Shown piece after piece: positions 35,100-47,143 of a DNA stretch of 64,000 nucleotides. A program made the translations under genes and the position numbers. How positions within the stretch are numbered: the stretch's first letter is position 1; each line of letters starts with the position of its first letter. The DNA lies in contig NC_091228.1 of assembly GCF_040958095.1 (NCBI RefSeq), positions 13,882,899-13,946,898 of the forward strand, read 5' to 3'. Origin of the DNA: Procambarus clarkii (taxonomy: Eukaryota > Arthropoda > Malacostraca > Decapoda > Cambaridae). Under the pieces are notes generated by a model, which saw only the letters and a list, made by a program, of their open reading frames with translations, had not been told where the DNA came from and searched no databases.

Positions 35100-36808
35100 T
35101 TAAAGAATATCAGGGTCGGGATCAGGGTCAGCAAAGTCAGGGTTAGAGGGCATGGGTAAACTGAGCAAAGACCGAGGGAAGGAAACGGGAGAACAGATCA
35201 GAGATGGGCGGGCGGGGTCCGGAGGAGGAGGAAGAGGAGGAGACAACGGAGAGGAGCAGTCAAGGACAGCAGCAGGAAGAGGGGGAGTAGAAAGAGGGGA
35301 GCGCACCCCAGCAAGAGCAGCAACCGAAAGGGAAGCAGGGGCCAAAGAAACCTCCATAGGAGGAACAGGGGGTGCAATCACTGAAACGGGAGGGGAAGGA
35401 GCAACAGAGCCAGAAGTAGGAGCCGAGGAAGAAAGCGGAGCCTTCTTACCCGCCGGGGAGGAGGAAGGAGAGGAGCCAGGCTTACGGTTCTGACAGACCG
35501 GTGTCCCAGCAACTACGTACCGGGCAACGGATTCTAGTGTCTCAACAGAAGCTGAACGAGAGCACACACGACGGCCGTTAGGAGAGCGATGGACATCCGC
35601 CTGCACCGACATGCGGCGGGGAGAGCCGATAGATGGAGGAAGAGGAGGGGAAGGAGGATCGGAGGGGGACGAGGAAGAAGACACAGGAGACATGACAGAT
35701 CGGGTAGAAAGAAGGGGAACCCCAGACAGAGGACCAGGAGGGGGACCCCTCGGCACAGAACACAAAGGGACAGGAGGGGGCAGTGGGCGTATCAGGGTCC
35801 AAGGCCCGGAAACTTGCGAGTCTGAGGAAGGGGGGGGGGAAGGACGAGGAGAGGAAGAGCGCAACACGCGAGCATAAGAGATGTTAGTATAAGGCGGGAG
35901 CCGGCGAACCTGGCGCCTCGCCTCAGGAAAAGATAAACGATCCCGGTGCTTCAGGTTGAGGACGGCTGCCTCAATCTTGTAATGGACACAGGCACGGGAG
36001 AAGGTAGGATGGGCCTCACCGCAGTTGAGGCAGCGAGCTTGGGGAGAAGTGCACTCCGACTTAGAGTGACCTTCACCCCCACACAAAGGACAGAGTACCA
36101 GAGCAGCGGAGAGCCACCATGCTTAAACCTCCAGCACTTTTTACAAAGTCGAGGGGAAGGAATATACTCTTGGACAGAGCATCTAGCACCAGCAAGAATG
36201 ACCGAGGATGGAAGGGTCCTACCTTCAAAGGCGATCTTCAAAACGCGAAGGGGTTGACGGCGACGACCACGAGGGGGACGAGTAAACGAATCAACCTGGA
36301 GGACAGAATGGCCTTGGGCATCAAGGATATGCCGAATATCATCGTGGCAATCCTGCAGTTTCCGAACACCGGTTGCAACATGGGGTGGGAGGAGAATAGT
36401 GCCAACACTGGCATTCATCTGAACGTTCTTCGAGACCCGAACAGGGATCTCGCCAAGGCAAGATAAGGCGGCCAACCGGGAAGCTGCAGCCTGAGAAGGA
36501 GCAGCAACGACACGTGTACCGAGACGAGTGGGGTTGAAAGTAACATACGCATCCACGTTATCTACAAGATACCGATGGAGGGAGAAATCGTCAGGAGGCG
36601 CAGAATCAAGAGGGAGGAGATCAAAGTTTTTGGCCCATGAAACAGGACCAAACAAGGCCAGATACGCATCAGCACGGGAAGGAATCGAGCGAGTGCGGCT
36701 GGGGCGCGAACGGCGTTGAGAACCCCTAGAGGGGTCAAAAGGGGGCTGGAGGCTCGACCCAACCACAGAGGAGGGAGGGGAGCTGGGGGAAGAAGTCAGG
36801 ACGGTCAA
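35100..36808 (-). pseudogene. I-type LINE ORF1 (gag-like), copy 2
   Basis: Two long minus frames overlap at about 36.0-36.1 kb, so one indel separates them. The N-terminal half has SRADAYLALFGPVSWAKNFD and PDDFSLHRYLVDNVDAY, the RNA-binding-like part. The second half begins MCGGEGHSKSEC and CLNCGEAHPTFSRAC, two CCHC-type zinc knuckles, then AVLNLKHRDRLSFPEARRQV and a long Pro- and Ser-rich tail. ORF1 proteins of I-type LINEs bind the element RNA. Confidence 0.8.
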
Positions 36809-37780
36809 AGGAGGAGCAAGGTCGGGGCCAAACGCAGCGAGAGCTAAAGAGCCTGGTCATCCAATACAGTTCGACTCGGGGGCTTGGTCGCCCACCCCAC
36901 GAGCCTGAGAGGGTACAAGAGGAACATTCAGCAACAAACACGAAAAAGAAACTTAAACGCACGAATGTGCCCCCAAACCCACCATGGAGCCACAATTAGA
37001 GGCAAGACACCCAACAAGAAGCGAGCGCCGATCAAGGCGGGGGCACCCCCCCCCCCCACCCTAGGGTTGCATTGCGAGTATACGCCCCACAAACACCACC
37101 TTAAAAACCGTCAGTCCGTCGAGATCGGGTTCAGTGACGAAAGGGGGATTGACAATAAAAGGCTCCCCTCGCTCTGTACGTTGGGTACTACAGTTCTACG
37201 GGTGCAAGTAGATGCCTCCTCAAGCACCCGGGCATCAAAATAGAGGAAGTCTAAAGGAATAACCAAAACAAGCAAAAGGTCGGCAGGAAACGACAAGCAG
37301 ATAGGAGAAGGGGGGGGGGAGAAAACAATGAAAAGATATAGTTGTTCAGCACAGAGAGAACAGCAGCAGGAACACTAGGCCACAAAAAGGACAGAGGACT
37401 GTCCCAAATATCATCACACTCCGGCAGCCGCCCACCAAGGCCCCCCCTCACGGCATCAACGAGCTGAACTTTGAGGGGGAGGGGGAAAGAGATGGTCAAA
37501 AGAGTGATCAAAACAGGCTTAAGCCCGTTTTGATCACTCGAGGTGGCCAAACAGGCCACCTCGTCTCCGGGCACGGTTCAGTCTAGTTGTGATTACTGCA
37601 CCTTTTAACCCCTCTGTCTCTGGGGGTTCTCAAGAAAAAAAAGTCTTTCACAATTGGTAAAGACAGCAGCATATGGCTGCAAAAGGACAGGACTGACCCG
37701 TGGAGCATCACACTCCAGCAGCCGCCCACTATGTCGCCGCCGCCCCCCCCCCCCTCACGGCAACAAAGGGCCAAACAGGG
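36809..37780 (-). other. Rearranged 5' region of LINE copy 2
   Basis: On minus a block resembling the 5' UTR of copy 3 (GGAGTGTGATGCTCC, GTCAGTCCT..GTCCTTTT) occurs twice, near 37.60-37.77 and 37.37-37.45 kb. Between them, 37554-37635 on plus resembles the N-terminal part of ORF1 (TCTCTGGGGGTTCTCAA), that is, an inverted piece. Confidence 0.55.
37502..37563. repeat. Two adjoining palindromes
   Basis: 37502-37539: 19-bp arms around GGCTTAAGCC with one mismatch, no spacer. 37539-37563: CGAGGTGGCC, loop AAACA, GGCCACCTCG, perfect. They mark the switch points of the inverted ORF1 piece. Confidence 0.9.
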
Positions 37781-38409
37781 AGAAAGGGGAAGAGCATAGA
37801 AGGTTACAGTGAGAAGGCCACCGTCGACATGACAGTCTAACGGTTATGTTAAAATTTCCTCCCACTGCCAGCGACATCACAGAAGCCCATAGTTTACCCA
37901 ATCACATGCAGGGTGATTGGATGAAGCACACCCATTTACCACCCGACTATTTAGAAAGGAGGTATTGCCTCCTGTGTTACATTGCCTAATAGGAGTAAAA
38001 ATGTGATTACTGCATTTGGGGAAGACAGCCACTTCTTTAAACAGCCTAGTGAGAACAGGTTGTCTTACAGTCTAGTCAGCACTAGACTGCCGACCTTTCC
38101 AGCGGGTAGATGTCGGCAGCCTACCTTTGTCTATCAAACCAGACTAGAGTTTACAACCTTGAAGGTCTCCACATTGACACTCTCCCTTTGCCTAACACTC
38201 CTGTATACCACACAAAACGTGTTTGTGTAAGATGGTCACTATTGACAAACTTCTTCAGAGAAAGAAAACAACGACTTTGTGCATTTATAGCATTGATATT
38301 CCTACACTTAATTTTTATACAGTATGATTTTTATATTAATTAATAGGGTTAGAAGCTCACTACCATTAGTTACAACATTACAATAATGAGAACAATTCAT
38401 AGAGAATAA
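37781..38409. other. Intergenic DNA and lectin 3' flank
   Basis: No repeat family recognised. The end nearest the lectin stop should hold its 3' UTR. On minus, AATATAAAAATC near 38325-38340 is a weak candidate polyadenylation region; no exact AATAAA was seen there. Confidence 0.45.
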
Positions 38410-39431
38410 CTATTGAGCGTAGAAGCGTGGAGCCTCACAGATGACGCGCCTCAGGTGGAAACACGAGGAATCGTGCCAAGTGACTCCATCGTTATAATGG
38501 TTGTTTAACACCGCCAGACAGTCCTCGTTGCCTTCATCGTTGTCTGGTTGTGGCAGTCCTCGCCTGGGGAAGAGTAGTGGTAGTCAAGGCCATGATCATT
38601 ACCAGTCAACACCAAGAGAGTTGTTTACCATCAACAAACTAGTTCTCACCTGCCAGTGGTAGACCAGTTAGAGTAAGGAGAGGAAGTGCCAGATAACCAC
38701 GACCAAGACCTCGAGTTACGCTTGTTGCCGCTCGTCCAGATATCGCTGATGTAATCTGAAATATAACATTTCATTACGTCCAAGTAAGTCACGCAAGGCC
38801 AAGTTAAACACCAAGACCAGCTTGTCAACTTACGTGCAATCATGAACCTGGAAATTAACTCTTGCTTCCTGTTACTTTCAATACTGACGGCCTGGAAGCC
38901 GTTGCCAAGGCCAGAGCAGTAATAGGTAGCTTGCTCCCAGGTGTAGAGTCGACCAGAGTCGTGACACCATGAGAAGTGATACGCTCTGCCATTTTCTACC
39001 TCGTCAACCTGACAATTAGGAATATACATTATGTGGAGGCTCATGTTAAGTACCATTTAACCTTAAAACTGCTATATCTAAGGATAAAACCTTACCAGGG
39101 GTTTAGCAGCATGGTTGCACAGAGATGAAGTTGGGCGGAAGGTAAAGGGAGGTAGTGGTGGAGATACTTTCTGATCCTGAGGAATGAAGACCTCAGGCTG
39201 GCTTGGTAGTTGTGGCTGAACAAACACCGGTTGTTGGGGTGGTAGTTGTGGGAAGGGTTGATGTGGTTGGATGGGGCTGCCTTCAGATACGAAGACGTTT
39301 CCAGTTGAGGTAACGAATGGCCTGTCAACAGTGACTCCCAAGATGGCGGGAGCAGCGTCGTTCCTAATGAAGTACTGGGCCCAGGATGGCATCACTGCCG
39401 CTGCCATTACCAGAAATATTATGGCAGTCAT
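38410..39431 (-). CDS. C-type lectin, secreted, QPD type (four coding exons)
   Basis: Exons on minus: 39431-39096, 39008-38834, 38755-38650, 38563-38410. All introns have GT and AG ends and the phases agree (336+175+106+154 nt), giving 256 residues and TAG. Residues 1-18 form a signal peptide. About 50-98 is Pro- and Gln-rich. The lectin domain runs from about 113 to 250 with Cys 127, 143, 221, 240 and 248, the last four fitting the two conserved disulfides. QPD at 211-213 suggests galactose-type calcium-dependent sugar binding. WHD at 235-237 stands where WND is usual, so an Asn ligand is replaced by His. Decapod C-type lectins act in haemolymph recognition of microbes; that role is inferred. 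It is the only convincing host gene here. Confidence 0.9.
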
Positions 39432-39936
39432 CTGTAATTAGAGTAACATTCGAAAAAATAATTTTAATAAACGCAAGTTATAACAATAGTAGCTGTGAAG
39501 GGGAAGTTTAGTGGGGCCGAGCAGTTTAAAACCGACATCTAACTTTACCTTATATGTTAACAATTTATGATTTCACTTGTGAAATTAAATTTTGCAAAAA
39601 AGAAAAAAAAAAAAGTGTATGCTTCTTTAAATCTAGTCTAAATATATTAAACTAGTTAAAGATTTGAGCAGTAAAGTTCCATAAAGAAAACATTGCTTGA
39701 CAGAGTAGCTATCTAATGTTCACAGTAATCAATCATGTTTAAGAGATTCAACTTTTCCAGCTAGAAGTTTTCATTGACTTTTGCACTATTGTCAGAAATC
39801 TATGTTATAGACCTGATCTCTGGCCCAGGAAATTACAAGAGCACGTTCAAAGCAAAATTTCAGCGCCAATGGGTCTGATCCCATCAGCTTGATCACTAAA
39901 ATGCATGCAATGAAAATCTAATTAAAAATATTTACC
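39432..39936 (-). promoter_or_regulatory. Possible 5' UTR intron of the lectin gene
   Basis: On minus the ATG is directly preceded by CTAATTACAG, a good 3' splice site, and GGGGCAG|GTAAATA at 39936/39935 is a good 5' splice site. This suggests a noncoding first exon ending at 39936 and an intron of about 500 bp. The transcription start is not identifiable; TTAAATAC near 39960 is a weak TATA-like site. Confidence 0.45.
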
Positions 39937-41990
39937 TGCCCCTCTCCCCAGCGTCTTGTATTTAAGTTAACGTGTCTAATGTTAAGCCTTGAATACTATA
40001 GGCGAGGTTTGGTTCTGTCTGGGTATACGCTTGGTTGGACAAGTTACTGTACATCATGACGAGTGTCGTGTTAGTTTAATACAATCACGGGCTATTTGCA
40101 TAAACTTTCGGTAGAGGGCAAAGTTGCCGATCTTTCATAACCCTAGAAAGCTTCAACGGATATGGAGAGACTAATTCCATGCATATCACTTTCCAGTAAG
40201 CACGCTCGTCCACACGTAACAGTGAATCATTGCTGGCAATTCAGGGTGCCCATATCGTTGGGCCCAAGAACATTTGAAGCTTTACGGGTCATTTTGAGCG
40301 AAGTGAAATGAGTACACTTTCAATCTAAGCTTCATTTCATGGATCAGTTTTCTGCAATGTCTGTCTTTCAGGTAAGCAGATATATTTATAAAATGTTTGG
40401 GGTGTGCCGGGTGATAAAGCCATGGTTCAGTAGTTTCATGTAATAGTCTTTACACCATCCTAATCATAACCCCCCCCCCCCCAAAGTAAATTTAAAGCTT
40501 TAATATAGCAACTTTCAGAAACTGCGATGATATCCGTTTCATGCAGCAGGAACCACCAGCAGGTAAAGTTTTTATTAGTTATGTCCGTACATAAACACTT
40601 GTGTAGCGTTTCAAGCACTATCATCTTTAAGACGGACAAGTATTTAATATCAAGTCAAAGTTAGACGGATGCAAGAGCGAAATTGTGTATACTTAACATG
40701 TATAGCATTAGCAAATACTGTCTACTTGCAGACACTCGAGATATAAGGGTAGCCATCTTCATTGTGATAGACAAGAGGATTGGAGGGGGGGGGGACGAGT
40801 TTGACAAGTCATTCTCTAATTTAAATTCAATTTGTTTTAAATTAAGTAACCGTTTATGCAACTTAAGTGAAATAAGGAGTCATACCTCACAGCGCAGAGG
40901 GTATGTTGAATTACAAACTTTCTTGCAACACCTGTCACGTTAACTGCTCTGCAATTTAGTTAATTTGGAGGGTCCTCAAAAAGATTTGACTGCTCAGGCC
41001 AGCAATTGGCATGTAATGAATTTGAGCCAAGCGATTAATTCAGCTTTAAAGTCATGACCGATTAGATTTTTTCCTGTATAAGGAAAAGCATTTTAATAGC
41101 AGGTTCCCATGCGACACATTATACTGCTTACTCAAGCAACTTAAAGCTTGCTGTGTTGAGAGGGTAAATACCCACTAAAAGTTTAGTTGCCATTCAAGAA
41201 CCACTTCGATTCAAATAGAGCATTTAGGAATTTTATTACAGTTATAGAAGAGATTAAAAGATCTTACTCAGATTTTTCACAGACTTAACACTAATGGTAG
41301 TTTAAATGAATTTAGGGCACGATATTTTAATAGAAAAGAAATTAAGTAAGGATATCAAATAGCTAGTGATTGTTTAATTTATAACGGTGTGACTTCTCAG
41401 GACGTTACCAGTTTGGTCATGATGGCAATAAAAAATTTGTTTTTTACATTAACTATTATGGAATACGTTTATCAATACAAAATCTAACATAATACTTGTT
41501 ATGTTACTTAAAAAAGAATAATCCAAATGAACATAAAACATAATTAATACTACAACAAAACTTTACATAATAATACAAACCTTTGCTATAATACAACGTC
41601 TTATTGTGAAGGTGAGGATGTAACTGACACACCACGTTGCCAGCTCCCACTTTTATACTCACCACACTGCTTCTCATTGGTTAATAATGTCTGCTGCAAC
41701 AGTTCCTTCTTGGCATGTAATTGGCTACTCCTCAACAGGGGTCCAAAACGATAGTTACTCTTGCCGCTACGACCATAAGATGTAAGTTGTTAATTGCCGC
41801 TGCCAGAAGTGGCCAGTTGCTGCTGCCAGAAGAGGCCATTAACAATATCAACAATGCAGGCAAGGGCCACTTAACCTCATAACTAACCGAACATTACTTG
41901 ATCTCCTTCACTGTTATGTAGATTTTGTTTATATATTTATTATTTATAATCAATTACCTTATTGTTAATTACAACATAGATATGAAGAAG
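39937..41990. other. Intergenic DNA, no gene seen
   Basis: AT-rich, with a C run near 40470 and a G run near 40785. The 41.6-41.9 kb part has a local duplication of GCTGCCAGAAG(T/A)GGCCA. No supported gene. Confidence 0.55.
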
Positions 41991-44125
41991 AGAGGGATGA
42001 GAGGAAGACTTGCGCTCTTAAGACAGACAGACACTCACAGAGTGCTCACTTGGCTCTGGGCGGAGGCGGACGTGTCGCCTGTGAGTTCCTGGTTTACTGA
42101 CCCGTGGTAGTTCGTGTTCGTGAGCAGACCCTTGGGGCCGTGGCGGCTGGAGGGATGGCAGCCCCCTGGCGGACCCCCTCCCCTCTGTGAAGCGAAAGGG
42201 GTACCATTGGCCTAGAATTTACTGGCCCAGCATCTTACCCGGCAGTTGAAGTGGTCATGTTGCAATATGTTGCGGGTGGATGTGGCATCTGTGTGCGGCG
42301 TTCAACTTGTATCCGGGCATCGAGTTGTTGTGAAATTCTGCTCCACGGCTGTGTATCGTGACTTTGTGGATCGCTATGACAGGAGGATGTTTACTCTGCC
42401 TGAGGGTTGTGATTCAGTAGAAGTGTCGGACAGGTGCAGTGAGACTACCTATGTGGCAGCTCATGGTGCTCCCTTTGAGTTCCCGGACTCCCATCTCCAG
42501 CGACACTTTACCCAGTATGGGCGGGTCTTGAGTGTCCCGATGAGTGCAGTCTCCTTCAGGCAGTGGAAGGGTATCCCGAATTGGACCCGCACTGTGGCGC
42601 TGCACTTGAACACCCCATCCCTTCATCTTTCCTACTTCTGGGCTTCATGGTACACGTATTCTATGGGTGTTAGCCCCAGACTTGTTTCCGGTGCAGACTG
42701 TCAGGCGATCAGGCTGCGGGTTGTGATGCAAGCTGGGTCGGGCCTTCAGGGAGGAGGACTTTTCCCCGTTGGCAGTCCTGGACTTGTCAGGAGGTGTTGC
42801 TGTGATGAGTGCTACTTCCCATTCGTCTGTTGCCCCATTGCCGGTCTCTGATGCCAGCCTCGATGTGACTGGGGGTGTATGCATCGGGGTGATAGATAGT
42901 GCATCCCCGGCTCCCGCACCTCAGCCACCTTCCTGCCCTGTCTCATGTCCCGTCTCCAGTCGAGTCTCCAGTTGTGTCTCCTGTGGTGTGTGGTCTCGTG
43001 TCCCCGGTCATCCAGCCTGCGCCCCGGCCTGTCCAAGAGATCGCTGAGAGCGTTGAGTCTATCTCCACCTCGTGGTGAGGCCTGGGACGACGTCCGGGAT
43101 TTTGGGGACTCCGGAAGCTTGTCTTCTGTGGATGGTGATGTGGAGGACGATGTTGGAGTGCCTGCTGCTCCTGTGGGCCGTGTTGCAATGGTGATTGGTG
43201 GTGGGACTATTACCTAGCCCTGGTTCTGTGTCTTCTCCAGCTGCCTCTGCTTCTCCGGCTGTTGGTTCCCTGGGTTGGAAGGGTGTGGCACCGGCCGAGG
43301 TTGCAGGAAAGGGTGGGGACTTGGTGCTGGTTCTTAAGAAAGATTCTGTTCTGGCGGCCCCCGTGTCTCTGGCGTTCAACCTTCCGCGCATCTGCCCTCG
43401 ATGATGCCGACTGCTGTACAGCTGCCATCTGCTCAGTCGCCTTATGTTACTCCGCCCCCCTGTGGTGTCGGCCCCCTGCACCACAGGGGGGTGGTGCAGG
43501 GTTGGTTGTGTGCAGGGTGTAGTTGTCTCCCCTGCGACTCTGGCTGCTATGTTGCCGCCCTCTGTTCGATCGGCCCCTGTGCTCCAGCCCCTTATGGTTT
43601 CACCGTCTGCGCCGACGAGCTCTGTGCGACTTCTTCCCGTCACCTCCGCTCTCGTGGTGGAAGGCGCCGAGCTGGATGTTCCTGACTTAATGCATCGACC
43701 TCGAGGATCACGTAGTCACGTTAACGTGTCTGCAGAATTGTGGGCTTGGTGGGATGCATATACGAAGAAGTACCCGCGGCGTCTATATCATATATATGAG
43801 GATGATTAACTGTGTGTGTGATTCTTGTTTTGTGTTCCTTTATTTCTTTATTTGTTTTGATGTGCTCTGGGCTACGGGTTATTTTTTGTGTGTTTCTTGC
43901 CTGGTTCTTGTTGGGCTATAGTGCTCTGCTGTTTTTGCTTTTCTGACTGTATTTCATTGTAACATATGTTTATGTTACCAATTTGTGTTTTGTACAACTT
44001 TTGTCAGTGAATATTCCTGTTGTAACGTTTGTTCCTGTGTTTCTTGCCTTGACAATGTGATTGATGATGTTGATGTTTTTCTATTGTTGTATTTGTGTTT
44101 TCCCAAATAAAACGAAAAAAAATGT
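41991..44125 (+). pseudogene. Orphan gag/ORF1-like gene remnant with CCHC knuckle
   Basis: Frame 42246-42851 contains VVVKFCSTAVYRDFVDRYDR, TYVAAHGAPFEFPDSHLQ and HFTQYGRVLSV, a nucleic-acid-binding layout like that of retroelement ORF1 proteins. A shifted frame then gives TCFRCRLSGDQAAGC, a CX2CX4-X-X4C knuckle in which the His is Asp. A Pro- and Ser-rich middle follows, and the far end reads AELWAWWDAYTKKYPRRLYH, ending near 43809. About 300 bp later comes AATAAAA and a short A run (44106-44122). It could be a retrocopy of an ORF1 transcript or the first gene of a decayed LINE. No partner ORF2 adjoins it. Confidence 0.5.
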
Positions 44126-44778
44126 CTTTGGCCCTAAGGAATGACCTTTCTGGAACCCAGATCACAAGTTCACTATTGTAGCTACTATTTGTGATAGAAC
44201 AGACACATGCGTCTATACTAGCCAGTTTATTAGATATCTACCCCCTCACTGTCTGGCCCTTTGCCGCCGTGAGGGGGCTTGGTGGGCAGCTGCCAGAGTG
44301 TGATGCTCCGTGGGTCAGTCCTCTGTCCTTTTGCAGCCTTATGCTCCTGCTGCTGCCTTTACCAATTTTGCCAGACCCCTTTTCTTTTTCCTCGTGTTTC
44401 ATTGTTCTCCTCCCTCTTCTCCTATCAAATTGTCATTTCCTGCTGACCTTTTGCCTGTTTTGATTATTCTTTCAATATTCTTTTGTTTTGACGCCCGGGT
44501 GTTTGAGGAGGCATACTCTTGCACCCATAGAACTGTAGTAACCAACGTCTCGAGCGAGGGGACCCTTTTATTGTCAACCCTCCTTTTGTCACTGAACCCG
44601 CTCTCGACGAACTCACGGTTCTTAAGGTGGCATTTGTGGGGCGTATACTCACGGCGCACCCCTGGGGGGGCCCCGGCAAGATTGGCGGTAGCTTCTTGTT
44701 GGGTGTCCTGCCTCTAATTGTGGCTCCATGGTGGGTGTGGTGGGGCACATTCGTGAATGAAAGCTTTTCCTCATTTAC

Positions 44779-47090
44779 ATGACAGATAATGTTTCAATTG
44801 TACCTTCTCAGGCTCGTTGGGTGGGCGACCAAGCCCCCGAGTCGGACTGTGTTGGAAGACCAGGTCCTGTAGCCCCCGTTGCATTGGGCCCCGACGACCT
44901 GACTAATTTCCTCAGTTCTCCTCCCTCCTCTGCGGTAGGGTCGAGTCCCCAGCCCCAAGTGGTAACCACCTCGTCCCCTGGCACGGCTTCGTCTCTCATT
45001 GTGACTACTGGGCCTTTTATCCCCATCTCTCTCTGGGGGTTCTCAACGCCGTCCCCGCCACGGCGCACTCGCACGATCCCTTCCCGTAATAACACTTACA
45101 ACGCCTTGTTTGGTCCCGCTACGTGGGCTAAATACTTTGATCTCCACCATCTGGATTCTACTCCTCCTGACGATTTCTCCCTCCATAAACACCTTGTTAA
45201 TTCCGTAGAATCCTCTGTTACTTGTAACTCCACCAGTTACGGTATGCATGTCGTCGCTGCTCCTTCTTAGGATGCAGCTACTTGCTTAAGCACTTTGTCC
45301 TGTATTGGAGAGATCCTTGTTCTTGTCTCCAAAAACGCTCAGTTAAATGCCAGTGTTGGCACTGTTCTCCTTCCACACCATGTTGCAACTGGTGTTCGGG
45401 ATCTCAAAGATTGCCATGAGGATATTAAACATATCCTTTAAGCCCAAGGCCATTCCTCCAGGAGGACACGTTTATTCGACCCTTTCGTGTTCGCCGCCGT
45501 CAGCCCCTTCGAGTTGTAAAAATCGCCTTTGATAGTAGGTCCCTTCTGCCCTCTATTATTCTTGCTGGTGCCAGATGCTCCGTTCAGGACTGAATTCCCT
45601 CTCCTAAACTTTGCAATAAGTGTTGGAAGTTTGGGCACGGTGTCCACAAATGCACCAATACTGTGTATCTGTGCCCCATGTGTGGGGACGATAGTCATTC
45701 TAAGTCCGAGTGTACTTCTCCCCAGGCTCGCTGCCTCAATTGCGGTGATGCCCACCCTACCTTCTCACGCCCATGTATGCACTAAAACTCGAGGAAGCCG
45801 TCCTCAACTTGAAGCACCGTGATCGTCTGTCTTTTCCTGAAGCGAGACGTCAAGTTCGTTGTCTCAGCCCTTTCGCGGGCGTCTCCAATGCTCGCATGTT
45901 GCGTTCTACCTCTCCTCGTCCTTCCCATCTTCCTCAGTCTCATAACCGTTTCCAGGCCTTTAACCCGACCACACCCACCACCTCCTTGAGGTTACCTTGA
46001 GGTTACCTTGAGGTGCTTCTGGGGCTTAGCGTCCCCGCGGCCCGGTCGTCGACCAGGCCTCCTGGTTGCTGGACTGATCAACCAGGCTGCTGGACGCGGC
46101 TGCTCGCAGCCTGACGTATGAGTCACAGCCTGGATGATCAGTTATCCTTTGGAGGTGCTTATCCAGTTCTCTCTTGAACACTGTGAGGGGATTGCCAGTT
46201 ATGCCCCTTATGTGTAGCGGAAGCGTGTTGAACAGTCTCGGGCCTCTGATGTTGATAGAGTTCTCTCTCAGAGTACCTGTTGCACCTCTGCTTTTCAACG
46301 GGGGGGGGGGGGGGGTATTCTGCACATCCTGCCATGTCTTCTGGTCTCATGTGATATTATTTCTGTGTGCAGGTTTGGGACCAGCCCCTTTAATATTTTC
46401 CACGTGTATTTCCTCCTTCCCTATTCCTTTGCCTCCTGTCCTGGATGTTCTCCCTCCCGGTTCTCCATCTGGGGTTTCCCCCCATCCTACCCAGTCCACA
46501 ATATCTCCTTTGTCTTCTTCCCCATCTCCCCCCACTCTTTCTTCCCGACCCTCCCCCCAGTCTCTTGACCCTCCACGCTACCTGTCTGTCCAGGCTGATA
46601 TCCACCATCCTCCCAGCAATCTTCGTGTTGTTCGCTCCCGTTCTTCTTCTCCTGCTGAGACCATTGAGTCTGTCGCCCGGTACGTTGTTACTGGACCGCC
46701 TGTTTCTTTAAGTCAGAAACGTAAACCTGGCTCCTCTCCTTCTTCCTCTCCAGCAGGTAAGAAGGTTTCGCTTTCTTCCTCAACCCCTCCCTCTGACTCT
46801 GTTACTACATCCCCTCCCATTTCAGTGGTCGAACTCCCTGTCCCAGATATGGAGGTTTCTTTGGCCCCCGATTCCCTCTTGGTTGCTGCCCTTGCTGAGG
46901 TGCACTCCCTGACTTCTGCCTCCCCCTCCTCCAGCTGTCCTTTTCTGCCCCTCTCAGTTGTCTCCTCCTCCTCCGGACCCTGTCAGTCCGCCTCTGGTCT
47001 GTCCTCTTGCTCCCTTCCCTCTATCCTTACATGCCCCCTAACCCTGATTTTTCCAACCCTGCTCCTGATCCTGAGATTCTTTAATAAACT
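44779..47090 (+). pseudogene. I-type LINE ORF1, copy 3
   Basis: ATG at 44779 opens MTDNVSIVPSQARWVGDQ. The first frame carries NTYNALFGPATWAKYFD and stops at 45270. Zinc knuckles lie in other frames near 45.62-45.78 kb (CGDDSHSKSEC- and CLNCGDAHPTFSR-like). The second half, after the inserted LINE end, has VQADIHHPPSN and KRKPGSSPSSSPAGKK. Stops and the insertion make it nonfunctional. Confidence 0.75.
45987..46318 (-). mobile_element. CR1-like LINE 3' end inserted in ORF1 of copy 3
   Basis: On minus: RENSINIRGPRLFNTLPLHI and VFKRELDKHLQRI, the RT C-terminal end seen also near 23.83-24.0 kb, followed by a tail of repeated TACCTCAAGG units (GGTTACCTTGA three times on plus at 45990-46013). Short tandem units at the 3' end are typical of CR1 and L2 elements. 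The other edge is a G run at 46300-46315. Confidence 0.7.
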
Positions 47091-47143
47091 GTGTTCTTCT
47101 GTACCTTTATTTCTTTCTTGTTCTCTGTTACTGTCCTTTATCT

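Larger units (their letters stand above)
31258..37780 (-). mobile_element. I-type LINE with RNase H, copy 2 (longest copy)
   Basis: About 6.5 kb including a rearranged 5' UTR, ORF1 with zinc knuckles, ORF2 with endonuclease, RT and RNase H, and a 3' end abutting copy 1. The two copies are head to tail on minus. It carries internal tandem and palindromic changes at 34.1-34.3 and 37.5 kb. All ORFs are broken. Confidence 0.85.

Noticed and set aside
35100..36086. Pro- and Ser-rich protein as a mucin-like host gene
   Set aside because: It is continuous with zinc knuckles of the LINE ORF1 and repeated in copies 1 and 3.
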